A DNA stretch of 64,000 bases from contig OZ026600.1 of NCBI GenBank assembly GCA_964020085.1, forward strand, positions 4,685,361 through 4,749,360, in the 5' to 3' direction. The notes beneath the pieces were generated by a model, which saw only the letters and a list, made by a program, of their open reading frames with translations, was not told where the DNA came from and did no database searches. Source of the stretch: Micromussa lordhowensis. Its lineage: Eukaryota; Cnidaria; Anthozoa; Scleractinia; Lobophylliidae. How positions within the stretch are numbered: position 1 is the stretch's first letter; each line of letters opens with the position of its first letter. Shown here in pieces: positions 35,197 to 47,465 of this stretch. Both the position numbers and the translations under genes were made by a program.

Positions 35197-36704
35197 GATG
35201 GAATGATTGACTGTATCGAAAGCTTTCGAAAGATCTAAAAAGACACCAACCGCTAATTCACCACGATCAATAGCAGATTAAATTTTTTCATGCAAATCAA
35301 TCAAGGCAAGCGTCGTAGAGTGGTTTTTCCTAAAGCCGAACTGGTTATCACAGAGAATATATAAATTAGTTAAATAATCATACAGGCGATTATAAATGAT
35401 TCTCTCTAGAAATTTTGAAAAGCTTGGTAGAACCGAAACAGGCCTATAGTTGGTAAATAGTGACTGGTCATCAGCTTTAAAGAGTGGTACCACACGAGCT
35501 ATTTTCATTTGATCTGGTACAACGCCATGAGCGATCGATAAATTCATAATGTGAGCCAGAGGTCCCGAAATGATTTGAATGGATTCCTTAATTATAGACA
35601 TTGGAATATTATCGTATCCAGCCGCTTTCCCGGAAGCAAAAGATTGAGCAATGGTAATAATTTCATCCTCTGTTGTTGGGCTAAAAAAGATTGATTCAAG
35701 AAATGATCCAGATAGAAAATCTTTATGTGAACAAGAAGGAGGCTGTATCTTCTTTGCGAGGTTGGGACCAATACTAGAGAAGTACCTGCAAAACCTATTT
35801 GCTACTTCCACTGGATCAGAAATCTCCTGACCGTCTGACTTAAATATTGTATTTAATTGAGGCCTTGACGTTTTTCTATTTAAGACTTCGTTTAAAATTT
35901 TCCAGGTCGCATGTGTATTTGATTTAGTATCTTCCAATTTCCTTTCATAATACCGACGCTTAGCCAAACGCAAGGTGTGATTCAATTTGTTCTTGTATCT
36001 TTTGTAGAGTGAACAATTTTCGACTGTTGGAACTTGAAGATATTTTTTGTAAAGTTTATTCTTTGTTTTAATTGATTTAAGAAGAGCTTTCGTTAACCAC
36101 GGTATTTTAAAGCGCCTCTGCTTTCTAGTCGTCTTCTTGAGAGGGAAGCAATCGTTATAAATCTTTGTATACATTTCATGAAAGCGTTTGTACGCAATAT
36201 CTGGCTCATCACAAGTTTTAATCGAGGACCAATCAACAACTTCTAGTTTTTCAACAAAAGTAGGAATATTATTCGGATTCTTATCTCTAATAAAGAAGTG
36301 GTCTTGTCGACATCGATTTACCGACGTGTTAACGTTATCTGAATGAATTGAGAAGACGGGTAGATGATCTGAAACAGTGTCAGTAAATAATAAGCCGCTT
36401 CTCGAACGTTCAAAAAAGTTGTTCGCAAAAATATTATCTATTAACGTAGCAGTATGTGAAGTAATTCTCGAGGGACGCGTAATCAAAGGAAAAAACATAT
36501 TAGAGTACATTCCATCTAGGAATTGGCCTGTGAGGTGATGGTAGTTAATTAAATTAATATTAAAGTCCCCCATTAGGAAACATATTTTGTTTTCTCTAGA
36601 GATATTACCTAACAACTCATTGTTTGTAGACAAGAAATCGTCGAGTCTATGATTTGGCGGTCTGTAAACAATACCAACAATTATATTTTTTTCTCGAGGT
36701 CTTA

Positions 36705-37100
36705 TTAATCAATGAACAGTGATTCTACAGTATCAACATTATGGAGGGACAAATCTTCTCGAAGTTTGAACTCTAGATCGTTTGAAATATAAAGCCCTAC
36801 CCCACCTCCAGTTCTATTTTGCCTATACTTGTGAAGAAATTTAAAGCCATTAATATCGACCGAATGATCAGAATCGCTTAGCCAGGTCTCAGAAATTCCG
36901 ATTACAGAGAATTTTATGTTTAAACATGATAGATAGTCAGTCAGCTTTACTAAATTATGAGGAAGACTACGAATATTAAGATGTAGGAAAGAGAAGTCGG
37001 CATCAGAAAAATTTTCGCGTCTGAGCATTTCGTTAAATTGATTTTCAATAAAATAGTCGCAGGGTGTCTCAACTGCATTAAAATTAATGTCAGGATCAAG
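36705..37100 (-). pseudogene. LINE endonuclease, N-terminal part
   Basis: Encodes FLHLNIRSLPHNLVKL, VIGISETWLSDSD (the AP-endonuclease SETWL motif), GGGVGLYISNDL and VESLFID before a stop; the next segment (REKNIIVGIVYRPPN) is in another frame that leads into the ORF ending at 35278. A one-base frameshift near 36700 separates them. Upstream of the first Met the frame stays open for about 24 codons (DPDINFNAVETPCDY). This is the first catalytic half of the target-nicking endonuclease of the split LINE. Confidence 0.85.
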
Positions 37101-37130
37101 ACTGCCAGACTGTCAAAGAAACGTTTGAGT

Positions 37131-37619
37131 TTGAAAAATTTGGATTGTAACGTAAGCTAGAAAATCTATCGGGATCAAAGTGAACAGGACCATTCTATAG
37201 TTCATATAGCGCCAAAGAAAAGCTAGAATCGTCTAAATGATTAAAGGGCAGTACATCTGATAGCGAGTATTGTGTCACTGTAGTAAACTTATCTAATTTA
37301 ACCACTTATCTGATTATTGGTGGCGAGCACTGGATCCTAGAAAACATTTGCCTTGTACAAGGCTGGTCGGAAAATCTTCTTGTTTCACTATAATTCCAGA
37401 CTTACAAAACCTTTCACTCCATCACCTTACAGATACTGTGTGGGTATTACTGCCATGAGTGAGGCAGGTCTCTTGAGGAATGCCCCTTTCATGAATTATG
37501 TGCCCTATCCGTGCTTTTATTGCCTCCAGTGGAAGGAAGTTATGCACTTATTTTTATCCCTAGGAAGAGTGAATTACAACATACCACGGGAATCCCAGTC
37601 ACTTCAAAATACGGTCGTC
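37131..37619. other. Unassigned junction DNA
   Basis: Between the LINE and a Penelope fragment. Plus ORFs 37353-37667 and 37511-37741 partly cover decayed sequence that may be the upstream part of that fragment, but no motif is safe before 37620. Confidence 0.35.
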
Positions 37620-37940
37620 TACGGTCGATTTTATCGCCGCTACTTCTTCTACGAGAGAGGAACTTGATCAATTTGTTACTGCTGTCAATTCGTTTCATCC
37701 GGCTCCTAAATATACCTGGGAAATTTCCGATACCTCTTTAGCATTTCTGGATATCATAGTTTATATCGAAGGCAACGGTTTATGCACCAGTGTGTACTAC
37801 AAACCCACAGATTCTCATAGTTATTTGTTGAAGTCTGAATTCATCTTCACATCCATCACGTGTCAAGAATTCCATTCCTTGTAATTTCTCAGTTTCTTAG
37901 ACTTCGTCCTCTTTGTAGTGACAACTAGCTCTTTCACCTC
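37620..37940 (+). pseudogene. Penelope-like reverse transcriptase fragment (plus strand)
   Basis: A reading frame gives REELDQFVTAVNSFHPA, then YTWEISDTSLAFLDIIV and CTSVYYKPTDSHSYLL, which is the thumb-side segment of Penelope-like RTs (compare SQVNFLDTTI and DVYQKPTDTHPYLH in the better copy at 38748-41108). It decays into stops after about 37840. It is on the opposite strand from the fuller Penelope element and is a separate, older copy. Confidence 0.7.
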
Positions 37941-38547
37941 AGATTCAGAGGTTTCTGCCATAGCATTTATAGTGTATTATTCGTGTACAAGTAGAATATG
38001 ACTAGATCTTGATAGGAAGACAAAACTACCACGAAATGGTGCGAGCAAAGAAAATTTACATTGTGATGAAATTTAAGCGATAGAGCACAAATTCCGTGTC
38101 TACATAGCTTCATAGCTAAACACGAGGAGGGTTGGGAGAATTCGAGACAGTTATATAACTTTCTCCCAACCCTCCAAAATTGTGGAAACACTCGCTTATC
38201 GGTTCGTGTTCTCATAGCATTTCACGTTCTCCCAAACTTCCACTCGACTTTCTGTAACTTGACAGAATGACGGTAACTTGTGAATTATTTGTACGCGTCT
38301 AAAAGGTTATATTGTTAAGGGTGTTCTCTAAGGACGAGTTACTGTTTTTTGTTTGTTTTCTTTCTTAAATTGCTTTTAAATTATTACAAATTTAACTTAA
38401 TATGATCCAGTTTGTTGTTTAATTGAAGTTGCTGGAAGCCAAGAGGGTTAGACAATTAATCACAAGAAATGTAGCCATGCGGCAACTTCAAAGTGAAATT
38501 TCCAAAAGGATACACCTAAACATACCGTTTAAGATGTGAACCTTTTT
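37941..38547. other. Unassigned DNA and Penelope 3' flank
   Basis: Includes a short inverted repeat (GGAGGGTTGGGAGAA 38125 against TTCTCCCAACCCTCC 38160) and AT-rich sequence next to the ribozyme; no gene was found. The boundary of the Penelope element probably falls within it. Confidence 0.35.
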
Positions 38548-38585
38548 GACCCGACGCGTTTCGGCACTCGCCTTCGTCAGGGGTC
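38548..38585 (-). ncRNA. Type I hammerhead ribozyme of a Penelope-like element
   Basis: On the minus strand: stem I GACCC, core CTGACGA, stem II AGGCGAGTGCC, core GAAA, a minimal stem III in the palindrome ACGCGT, cleavage triplet GTC, and stem I partner GGGTC. Every invariant hammerhead position is present (position 7 is C, which is tolerated). Minimal-stem-III hammerheads are known from Penelope-like element terminal regions and may act as dimers. It lies about 160 bp after the end of the GIY-YIG ORF, where a terminal repeat is expected. Confidence 0.85.
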
Positions 38586-38747
38586 GTTTATTCTTCTTAA
38601 TCAGCCAATTACATTCTCATTTATATCACGTCACAATAGGGTTTTCACATCCAAGTCTTATGGGATCGTATAGTTTCCCTCATAACGTATGTTAAAAACT
38701 GCATTGTACACAAAACTACACTGATGAGGGTGTCTATATTATGCCGT

Positions 38748-41108
38748 TTAGCCTATTCGTTTGTTTAGACCGTATGGCTGTACAGTATTCAGTTTTAATT
38801 GCCAGAAAATCTCCCTTCTTCGAAGCAGATCTTTCTTCGCATTCGTTTCTAAGTGTTCTTTTCGTATCTGTTCGATCAGCGTGATCGTAACGTCATTTTC
38901 GAAGTCGTGAGTTCGTCTGTTATGCAGGAAGTGTTCGCTCAGTTCGCAACTATTTATAGAGTTCTTAATGTGGCTTCGATGGTTGTTGAATCTCATATTG
39001 CATTTCGTCTCACTTTTCCCTATGTATAGTAGTTTGCAGATTTTGCATTCCACCATATAAATTACCCATGCTGAATGACAGTCTAATTTGTGGTATATCT
39101 TGAAAGTACGCTCTCCCTTTGAGTCCGAAAACGTTGTAGTGGAGTCGATTTTTCGGCACCAGCTGCATCCTGTCCGGCCGCATGGTTTGCAACCGTTAGT
39201 GTCCTTTTCTTTTTCTTTCTCTTTAAACTTAGTGCTCACTAATTTGTCACGTAGATTCTTGGGTCGTCTGTATGCAATCAAAGGTGGTTCAGCAAATATT
39301 CTAGATAAGCGTTCTTTTGATTTCAAAAATCCCCAATGTCTATCAGCTATGTACGTGGTATGGGGGTTGTACGTGGTGACAAATGGGGTGTGATTCCGGA
39401 GTTCTTTATTATCTCTCATCTGGAGGCACTGTTCCTGGCTCTGTAGGAGTACCCTTTGCATTTGTTCTAATACTTCACCTCAAGAGACCATGATAGTCTC
39501 TTGTTCACCTCTATTGTAGCCACAGGCTGCCAAAAATTATGTGTATTCATTTATTCTTATTCTGAGTTTCTTTGTGTCGGAGCATATTCGACGAAGTCTA
39601 AGCGCCTGGCTATAGGGGATACTGCGTTTCAAGTGGGGAGGGTGTGCCGAAGTCCAGTGAAGATATGGGTGAGTGTCTGTCGGTTTCTGATATACGTCAG
39701 TTTCAACGTCACCATTTTCGTTTTTGGTGATTGTCGTGTCCAGGAAGTTGACTTGGCTTTTCGATATCTCATGCGTAAAGTTTATAGAAGGTGCTGAATT
39801 GTTGAGATGATTTATGAATTCTTTAAGACTGTTTGTATCTCCTTTCCAGATCATAAATATGTCGTCAATAAACCGTATACAGTCCAATACGTGCTCATAC
39901 CAGTGTGCCTGGTATACAAATCGGTCTTCGAACCGGCCCATATAGACGTTTGCGAAATTAGGGGCCGCTCTTGTGCCCATCGCTGTTCCTTTAATTTGTA
40001 TGTAATTCAGATCGCGAAACGTAAAGTTATTGAGTTTTAAAACCTTTTCTAATAATAGTGTAATTGTCTCTGCTGAGGGTTTGCTCTGTTCTGACTTTTC
40101 AAGTTCCTGTCTTACTATAGTTAGACCTTCATCGGTGTCTATATTGGTATAGAGACTGGAGACATCTAATGTCACGAGAAAACAGTTCCTTGGTAGTCTT
40201 CCTAATGCCCGCAATCGCTTAATGAAGTCAGTTGTGTCCCGGATGTAGGAGGGAAGGCGTTCAGCCAACGGTCTTAGGTAGTCATCAACGTAGGCGGAAA
40301 TCTTCTCCGTGTGGCTGTTAACCGATGATACTACCGGCCTGCCTGGATTATTTGTTTTGTGAATTTTTGGGAGCATATAAAACACAGGGGTTCTTGAGTT
40401 CACAGGTCTCAAAAGCTTGCTGATGTCACTTTCTATGTCCCCCTTAATTACTAGTGTCGTAATGCATTCATCAATGTTCTTTTCATGTTCCCTTGTATAG
40501 TCTCTGTCAACTTTTTTGTAGTATTCTGTATTGTCAAGCTGTCGCAAAGCTTCCGCCACATAATCTTCTGAATTTAGAATTACTGTTGCTCCTCCTTTAT
40601 CTGCAGGCTTTATAACAATGTTTCTGTCATTACTTAGCCTTATGAGTGCTACCCTTTCGCGGTTGTTTAGATTGTTACGTTGGAATCGTCGTTTTTTGAT
40701 TAGTTCTTCAATGATGTTATGTCTAATATTTTCAACATACGTGTTAAGATAAGGTTCTCGAGATGGTCTGTACGATCCCTCACGTTCCTTTTGGTTCAGT
40801 TTCTCCAGTGTCCTTGGCCGTTGTTGTGTTGGTCCGATGTCAATATCTTCCATGTCATCCGACGCATGACATTCCTTTAGATTCAGTCTGCGGGCAAATG
40901 CATCAATGTCTTCGATTATCTCCTCCCTCCTGGATGGTGGCGGAGTGGGGCAGAAGTTTAGGCCCTTGTGAAGTAAATCAGTCTCCGAACTGGTTAATGT
41001 TCTAGATGAAAGGTTGACGATACGCCTTTTTAAGATCTCTTCTTTGTTAATCAAACTAGCCATTTTATTTTTCCGTTGTGCAAGTATTCTAGTCCGTTTC
41101 CGTTCCAA
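38748..41108 (-). pseudogene. Penelope RT/GIY-YIG endonuclease ORF with two nonsense codons
   Basis: A single frame of about 787 codons. The RT part (39540-41108, 523 residues) has NIVIKPADKGGATVIL, FYMLPKIHKTNNPGRPVVS, VTLDVSSLYTNI, GTAMGTRAAPNFAN and the catalytic CIRFIDDIFMIW. After in-frame TAA (39537-39539) and TGA (39480-39482), the frame resumes with a CCHH-like cluster (CKPCGRTGCSWC) and the GIY-YIG nuclease (IYMVECKICKLLYIGKSE...RFNNHRSHI) ending at 38748. Only the two stops disrupt it, so inactivation is recent. GIY-YIG nucleases nick target DNA for Penelope-type retrotransposition. Confidence 0.88.
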
Positions 41109-41449
41109 AAGTCTGTGTCCTGCAGGTCGTGCTTTGTCAAATTCGTGAATTTTTATTCTCTGGGTCGGCCTCTGGGGGTTGGACCCTCGTTCAAAACGTC
41201 AAAACATACAGTAGCCCCCTGATCGCGCCTGAAAAAGTAATACATTTTGTTTTTGAATTAACCGTACGCTACATCTCCCACGTTGAATTGTAAAATATAA
41301 ATTACAAAAATAAATTGTTGACAACGAGAAACAAAGTTATGACGAAAAAAATTGAATTGTTCCATCCTGAACTACTGGTAAGGGGGATGTTGGAAAAATG
41401 ACGAAATAAGTTAGGTCGAGTTATCACAGGCTATTTAAGGTAGACCTAA
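41109..41449. other. Penelope 5' flank, non-coding
   Basis: Contains an imperfect GC-rich dyad (GGTCGGCCTCTGGGGGTTGGACC near 41163) and AT-rich DNA; possibly the Penelope leader. No gene is supported. Confidence 0.35.
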
Positions 41450-41786
41450 GGGCCCGTTTACAAGGAGGGAGGGTTAGATACTCTAGCAAGCGGGTTAACC
41501 CTAGCCGGACGACAAAAGATAGCCTGGGTTTACAAGCAAAATTTCACAGGTAGGGTAACTTTACAACCCAGGACAACTTAATGCGCGCTCACACTCAAAA
41601 GGGTCTGGACACAATTAGAAAATTAACCCGAGTAGGCGGGTTAACCCGTTTACAAGGGAAAAAGTTAACCCGCCTACCTAGGTAACCCTAGCTGCCTTGT
41701 AAACACGACGGAGAAAAAAGAGGAAATGTGCGAGTGCTAGGGTAACCCGCTTGCTAGGGTAACCCTCTCTCCTTATAAACAGGCCC
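41450..41786. mobile_element. MITE with TAA target duplication
   Basis: Ends GGGCCCGTTTACAAGGAGGG and its imperfect inverse CTCCTTATAAACAGGCCC, flanked by TAA on both sides (41447-41449 and 41787-41789). Inside are further inverted GGGTTAACCC/TAGGGTAACCC blocks. It abuts the start of the satellite array by about 30 bp. Confidence 0.75.
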
Positions 41787-42072
41787 TAAAAATGTGCATA
41801 TTGCGTTAAAGAGAACAACTGTGACCGAGGTTTTGAAAGTGCTGCCCGAAGCCGCAGGCCGAGGGATTAGTTTTAAGTTTACGTCTTCTCGAACTACACA
41901 GCTCGTAATTAAGTTGGTTTACCTTTGGTAACATTTCAATTTTTTTTAAGTCCGTTTAGACATTGAAAGAGATATAGTGCTGAATACACTATGAAAACAC
42001 CTCAAGACAATGTGGAGCTGTTTAACTATACATTCTGTAAAAATTGAACTCATCAAAACTACCGTTGTTTAT

Positions 42073-42789
42073 ATGCCTCTAGAAAACAGTGACAGCGTTT
42101 TTCTTTATCGCGGTCCCTGTTTCGGACTGTTGCTAAGAGAATCCTGTTCTATCGCAAAAATTATACTTAAGCCATTGAATTTATTAATAAAACTCCCTGT
42201 GGTAGAAAAGCAATATACCGCCAAAAACACAGCTCAAATTGTCTCAGAGCGGAGAGTTCTTAGCGTTGAGACCTCTGCTCTACTAAACAGCCAAACACGT
42301 TTACAGACAAAGGTAGGTTTTGAAATAATTGTTCGATTGTCAATTTAAAAAACCCGGACCGCACTGATCATGAAGAGCCCTTCAAATTGCACTATATTCG
42401 TTACTGTGTCCTCCTGGAGAAAATAAGAACTGTTGTCTACCTGTGGGATAGTTTTAAGTTTACGAACCACGTAGTTCGAAATTAAGTTGGTTTACCGTTT
42501 AGGCGTTGAAAGAGATAAGATAAGATTATATTAGTTTTCCACTAAATGGGTTTTAAAAACTAATTACAATCAATGCCAAATACATTAAAATTGAGGATCT
42601 AAAATTCTAATAGATGTTAAAATATATCGTATTTCTAATTAAAAACTACTGAGAAATTCCTTTAAATGTCTCTTGAAGATTGAGATATAGTGCTGAATAC
42701 ACTATGAACACACCTCAACGCAATGTTAAGCTGTACGTTTAACTATACATTCTGTAAAAATTAAACTCATCAAAACTACCGTTGTTTAT
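42073..42789. repeat. L unit without the MITE (empty site), 717 bp
   Basis: The only L unit with uninterrupted GTGCTGAATACACTATG; all later L units have about 300 bp between GTGCTGA and ATACACT. It also has GAGCGGAGAGTTC where most later units read GATCCGAGAGAGTTC, a state shared only with the 43484 unit. It therefore looks like the oldest surviving version. Confidence 0.85.
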
Positions 42790-43483
42790 ATGCCTCTAGA
42801 AAACTGTGACAGCGTTTTTCTTTATCGCGGTCCCTGTTCCTCCATTAATTTCATCCACACGCGACAAAAACATAGGTAACTTTTTAGTCAGAAGTGCATT
42901 CCAAACAAGCGCTCAACCCAGAACTTTTAAATGCAAACGCGCACGGTGCAAAACATGTCCTTTATTCGCAACGTTGAGAAAATATCGGGACCCAAGCGAT
43001 CCATCAAGATCACTGATCATTTCACCTGTACCTCAGCCAATGCCATATACTGCATAACTTGCACTCTTTGCAAAAAATTGTACATCGGCGAAACAGGGAG
43101 ACAACTATGCGACCGTTTCCGAGAACACCTTCGTGACGTAGATAAAGACGACAAAAACGCATCTAAACCGGTCACGATGGAGGTTGCGAAAAGATTCTAC
43201 CAGTATCGGGATCATTTTGAAGTAATTTAAAATGACCGAGGTTTTGAAAGTGCTGCCCGAAGCCGCAGGCCGAGGGATTAGTTTTAAGTTTACATTTTCT
43301 CGAACTACACAGCTCGTAATTAAGTTGGTTTACCTTTGGTAACATTTCAATTTTTTTTAAGTCCTTTTAGACGTTGAAAGAGATATAGTGCTGAATACAC
43401 TATGAACACACCTCAAGACAATGTCGAGCTGTTTAACTATACATTCTGTAAAAATTGAACTCATCAAAACTACCGTTGTTTAT
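42790..43483 (+). pseudogene. S unit 1: Penelope GIY-YIG endonuclease fragment
   Basis: Frame one encodes RDKNIGNFLVRSAFQ, then FKCKRARCKTCP; after a one-base shift frame two gives SIKITDHFTCTSANAIYC and TLCKKLYIGETGRQLCDRFREHLRD. Together these are the CCHH-like cluster and GIY-YIG core (ending IYC...LYIGET) of a Neptune-type Penelope element, different from the copy at 38748. The same frameshift is in every S unit, so the fragment was already dead when it was amplified. This copy differs by having ACACGCGAC where the others have AAACGCGAC. Confidence 0.8.
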
Positions 43484-44107
43484 ATGCCTCTAGAAAACAG
43501 TGACAGCGTTTTTCTTTATCGCGGTCCCTGTTTCGGACTGTTGCTAAGAGAATCCTGTTCCATCGCAAAAATTATACTTAAGCCATTGAATTTATTAATA
43601 AAACTCCCTCTGGTAGAAAAGCAATATACCGCCAAGAACACAGCTCAAATTGTCTCAGAGCGGAGAGTTCTGAGCGTTGAGACCTCTGCTCTACTAAACA
43701 GCCAAACACGTTTACAGACAAAGGTAGGTTTTGAAATAATTGTTCGATTGTCAATTTAAAAAACCCGGACCGCACTGATCACGAAGAGCCCTTCAAATTG
43801 CAGTATATTCGTTACTGTGTCCTCCTGGATAAAATATGAACTGTTGTCTACCTGTGGCATAGTTTTAAGTTTACGAACCACGTAGTTCGAAATTAAGTTG
43901 GTTTACCGTTTAGGCGTTGAAAGAGATAAGATAAGATTATATTAGTTTTCCACTAAATGGGTTTTAAAAACTAATTACAATCAATGCCAAATACATTAAA
44001 ATTGAGGATCTAAAATTCTAATAGATGTTAAAATATATCGTATTTCTAATTAAAGACTACTGAGAAATTCCTTTAAATGTCTCTTGAAGATTGAGATATA
44101 GTGCTGA

Positions 44108-44141
<34 letters not shown>

Positions 44142-44286
44142 GAGAGTTTTCATTGGCTTAGCCATCATGGTATATGAGCCATTATACCATGATCTACAAA
44201 AATGGGGAGCGTTTGCGTGATTTTTTTGGCCTTTTTGTTTTTATTGTAGTCTAGTTTTCTATATTTTGGAGGCGTTTTTAATAAAA

Positions 44287-44332
<46 letters not shown>

Positions 44333-44362
44333 ATCGGCGCTACGCGCCTCGTTGGCTATCTA

Positions 44363-44401
<39 letters not shown>
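44108..44401. mobile_element. MITE inside the L unit (first copy)
   Basis: About 294 bp inserted between GTGCTGA and ATACACT. Its right part is a near-perfect palindrome, 44285-44400 (AACAATTATTCCACTCGCGC ... GCGCTCGTGGAATAATTGTT) with a GC-rich centre CGGCGCTACGCGCC; the left part has a second dyad (CATGGTATATGAG / TATACCATG). It recurs in every later full L unit, so it entered once and was then amplified with the array. Confidence 0.85.
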
Positions 44402-44402
<1 letters not shown>

Positions 44403-45126
44403 ATACACTATGAACACACCTCAACGCAATGTTAAGCTGTACGTTTAACTATACATTCTGTAAAAATTGAACTCATCAAAACTACCGTTGTTTATATGCC
44501 TCTAGAAAACAGTGACAGCGTTTTTCTTTATCGCGGTCCCTGTTTGGGACTGTTGCTTAGAGAATCCTGTTCCATCGCAAAAATTATACTTAAACCATTA
44601 AATTTATTAATAAAACTCCCTGTGGTAGAAAAGCAATATACTGCCAAGAACACAGCTCAAATTGTCTCAGATCCGAGAGAGTTCTGAGCGTTGAGACCTC
44701 TGCTCTATTAAACAGCCAAACACGTTTACAGACAAAGGTAGGTTTTGAAATAATTGTTCGATTGTCAATTTAAAAAACCCGGACCGCACTGATCATGAAG
44801 AGCCCTTCAAATTGCACTATATTCGTTACTGTGTCCTCCTGGATAAAATAAGAACTGTTGTCTACCTGTGGGATAGTTTTAAGTTTACGAACCATGTAGT
44901 TCGAAATTAAGTTGGTTTACCGTTTAATTTAGGCGTTGAAAGAGATAAGATAAGATTATATTAGTTTTCCACTAAATGGGTTTTAAAAACTAATTACAAT
45001 CAATGCCAAATACATTAAAATTGAGGATCTAAAATTCTAATAGATGTTAAAATATATCGTATTTCTAATTAAAGACTACTGAGAAATTCCTTTAAATGTC
45101 TCTTGAAGATTGAGATATAGTGCTGA

Positions 45127-45160
<34 letters not shown>

Positions 45161-45305
45161 GAGAGTTTTCATTGGCTTAGCCATCATGGTATATGAGCCA
45201 TTATACCATGATCTACAAAAATGGGGAGCGTTTGCGTGATTTTTTTGGCCTTTTTGTTTTTATTGTAGTCTAGTTTTCTATATTTTGGAGGCGTTTTTAA
45301 TAAAA

Positions 45306-45351
<46 letters not shown>

Positions 45352-45381
45352 ATCGGCGCTACGCGCCTCGTTGGCTATCTA

Positions 45382-45421
<40 letters not shown>

Positions 45422-46145
45422 ATACACTATGAACACACCTCAACGCAATGTTAAGCTGTACGTTTAACTATACATTCTGTAAAAATTGAACTCATCAAAA
45501 CTACCGTTGTTTATATGCCTCTAGAAAACAGTGACAGCGTTTTTCTTTATCGCGGTCCCTGTTTGGGACTGTTGCTTAGAGAATCCTGTTCCATCGCAAA
45601 AATTATACTTAAACCATTAAATTTATTAATAAAACTCCCTGTGGTAGAAAAGCAATATACTGCCAAGAACACAGCTCAAATTGTCTCAGATCCGAGAGAG
45701 TTCTGAGCGTTGAGACCTCTGCTCTATTAAACAGCCAAACACGTTTACAGACAAAGGTAGGTTTTGAAATAATTGTTCGATTGTCAATTTAAAAAACCCG
45801 GACCGCACTGATCATGAAGAGCCCTTCAAATTGCACTATATTCGTTACTGTGTCCTCCTGGATAAAATAAGAACTGTTGTCTACCTGTGGGATAGTTTTA
45901 AGTTTACGAACCATGTAGTTCGAAATTAAGTTGGTTTACCGTTTAATTTAGGCGTTGAAAGAGATAAGATAAGATTATATTAGTTTTCCACTAAATGGGT
46001 TTTAAAAACTAATTACAATCAATGCCAAATACATTAAAATTGAGGATTTAAAATTCTAATAGATGTTAAAATATATCGTATTTCTAATTAAAGACTACTG
46101 AGAAATTCCTTTAAATGTCTCTTGAAGATTGAGATATAGTGCTGA

Positions 46146-46179
<34 letters not shown>

Positions 46180-46324
46180 GAGAGTTTTCATTGGCTTAGC
46201 CATCATGGTATATGAGCCATTATACCATGATCTACAAAAATGGGGAGCGTTTGCGTGATTTTTTTGGCCTTTTTGTTTTTATTGTAGTCTAGTTTTCTAT
46301 ATTTTGGAGGCGTTTTTAATAAAA

Positions 46325-46370
<46 letters not shown>

Positions 46371-46400
46371 ATCGGCGCTACGCGCCTCGTTGGCTATCTA

Positions 46401-46440
<40 letters not shown>

Positions 46441-47170
46441 ATACACTATGAACACACCTCAACGCAATGTTAAGCTGTACGTTTAACTATACATTCTGTA
46501 AAAATTGAACTCATCAAAACTACCGTTGTTTATATGCCTCTAGAAAACAGTGACAGCGTTTTTCTTTATCGCGGTCCCTGTTTGGGACTGTTGCTTAGAG
46601 AATCCTGTTCCATCGCAAAAATTATACTTAAACCATTAAATTTATTAATAAAACTCCCTGTGGTAGAAAAGCAATATACTGCCAAGAACACAGCTCAAAT
46701 TGTCTCAGATCCGAGAGAGTTCTGAGCGTTGAGACCTCTGCTCTATTAAACAGCCAAACACGTTTACAGACAAAGGTAGGTTTTGAAATAATTGTTCGAT
46801 TGTCAATTTAAAAAACCCGGACCGCACTGATCATGAAGAGCCCTTCAAATTGCACTATATTCGTTACTGTGTCCTCCTGGATAAAATAAGAACTGTTGTC
46901 TACCTGTGGGATAGTTTTAAGTTTACGAACCACCGTGACGTAGTTCGAAATTAAGTTGGTTTACCGTTTAATTTAGGCGTTGAAAGAGATAAGATAAGAT
47001 TATATTAGTTTTCCACTAAATGGGTTTTAAAAACTAATTACAATCAATGCCAAATACATTAAAATTGAGGATCTAAAATTCTAATAGATGTTAAAATATA
47101 TCGTATTTCTAATTAAAAACTACTGAGAAATTCCTTTAAATGTCTCTTGAAGATTGAGATATAGTGCTGA

Positions 47171-47204
<34 letters not shown>

Positions 47205-47349
47205 GAGAGTTTTCATTGGCTTAGCCATCATGGTATATGAGCCATTATACCATGATCTACAAAAATGGGGAGCGTTTGCGTGATTTTTTTGGCCTTTTTG
47301 TTTTTATTGTAGTCTAGTTTTCTATATTTTGGAGGCGTTTTTAATAAAA

Positions 47350-47395
<46 letters not shown>

Positions 47396-47425
47396 ATCGG
47401 CGCTACGCGCCTCGTTGGCTATCTA

Positions 47426-47465
<40 letters not shown>

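Larger units (their letters stand above)
34779..36633 (-). pseudogene. LINE endonuclease C-terminal part plus reverse transcriptase
   Basis: Frame 35278-36633 holds the C-terminal half of an AP-type endonuclease (FLMGDFNINL; TLIDNIFAN; DTVSDHLPVF) and the RT N-terminal half (FASGKAAGYDNIPMSI; RVVPLFKADDQSLFTNYRPV; QFGFRKNHSTTLALID). It ends in a stop at 35278; the same frame then continues to KAFDTVNHSI, where a ~75 bp insertion interrupts it. The RT resumes (EHYGIRG...CGVPQGSILGPLFF...LILFADDTNVF), with the catalytic FADD motif, and reaches the Polinton boundary. It therefore has at least one stop, an insertion and the Polinton as lesions. The architecture is that of CR1/Jockey-type ORF2. 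Confidence 0.88.
34779..37130 (-). mobile_element. CR1/Jockey-like LINE, 5' part, split by the Polinton
   Basis: Contains the endonuclease and most of the reverse transcriptase of the LINE whose 3' part is at 13641-14645. The upstream limit is uncertain; coding similarity fades near 37100 and 37131-37350 shows nothing recognisable. Confidence 0.85.
38548..41108 (-). mobile_element. Penelope-like retroelement
   Basis: Carries RT plus GIY-YIG endonuclease coding sequence and a hammerhead ribozyme on the same strand. Outer limits are uncertain: coding ends at 38748 on the 3' side, and 5' sequence to about 41400 could be its leader. Confidence 0.85.
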
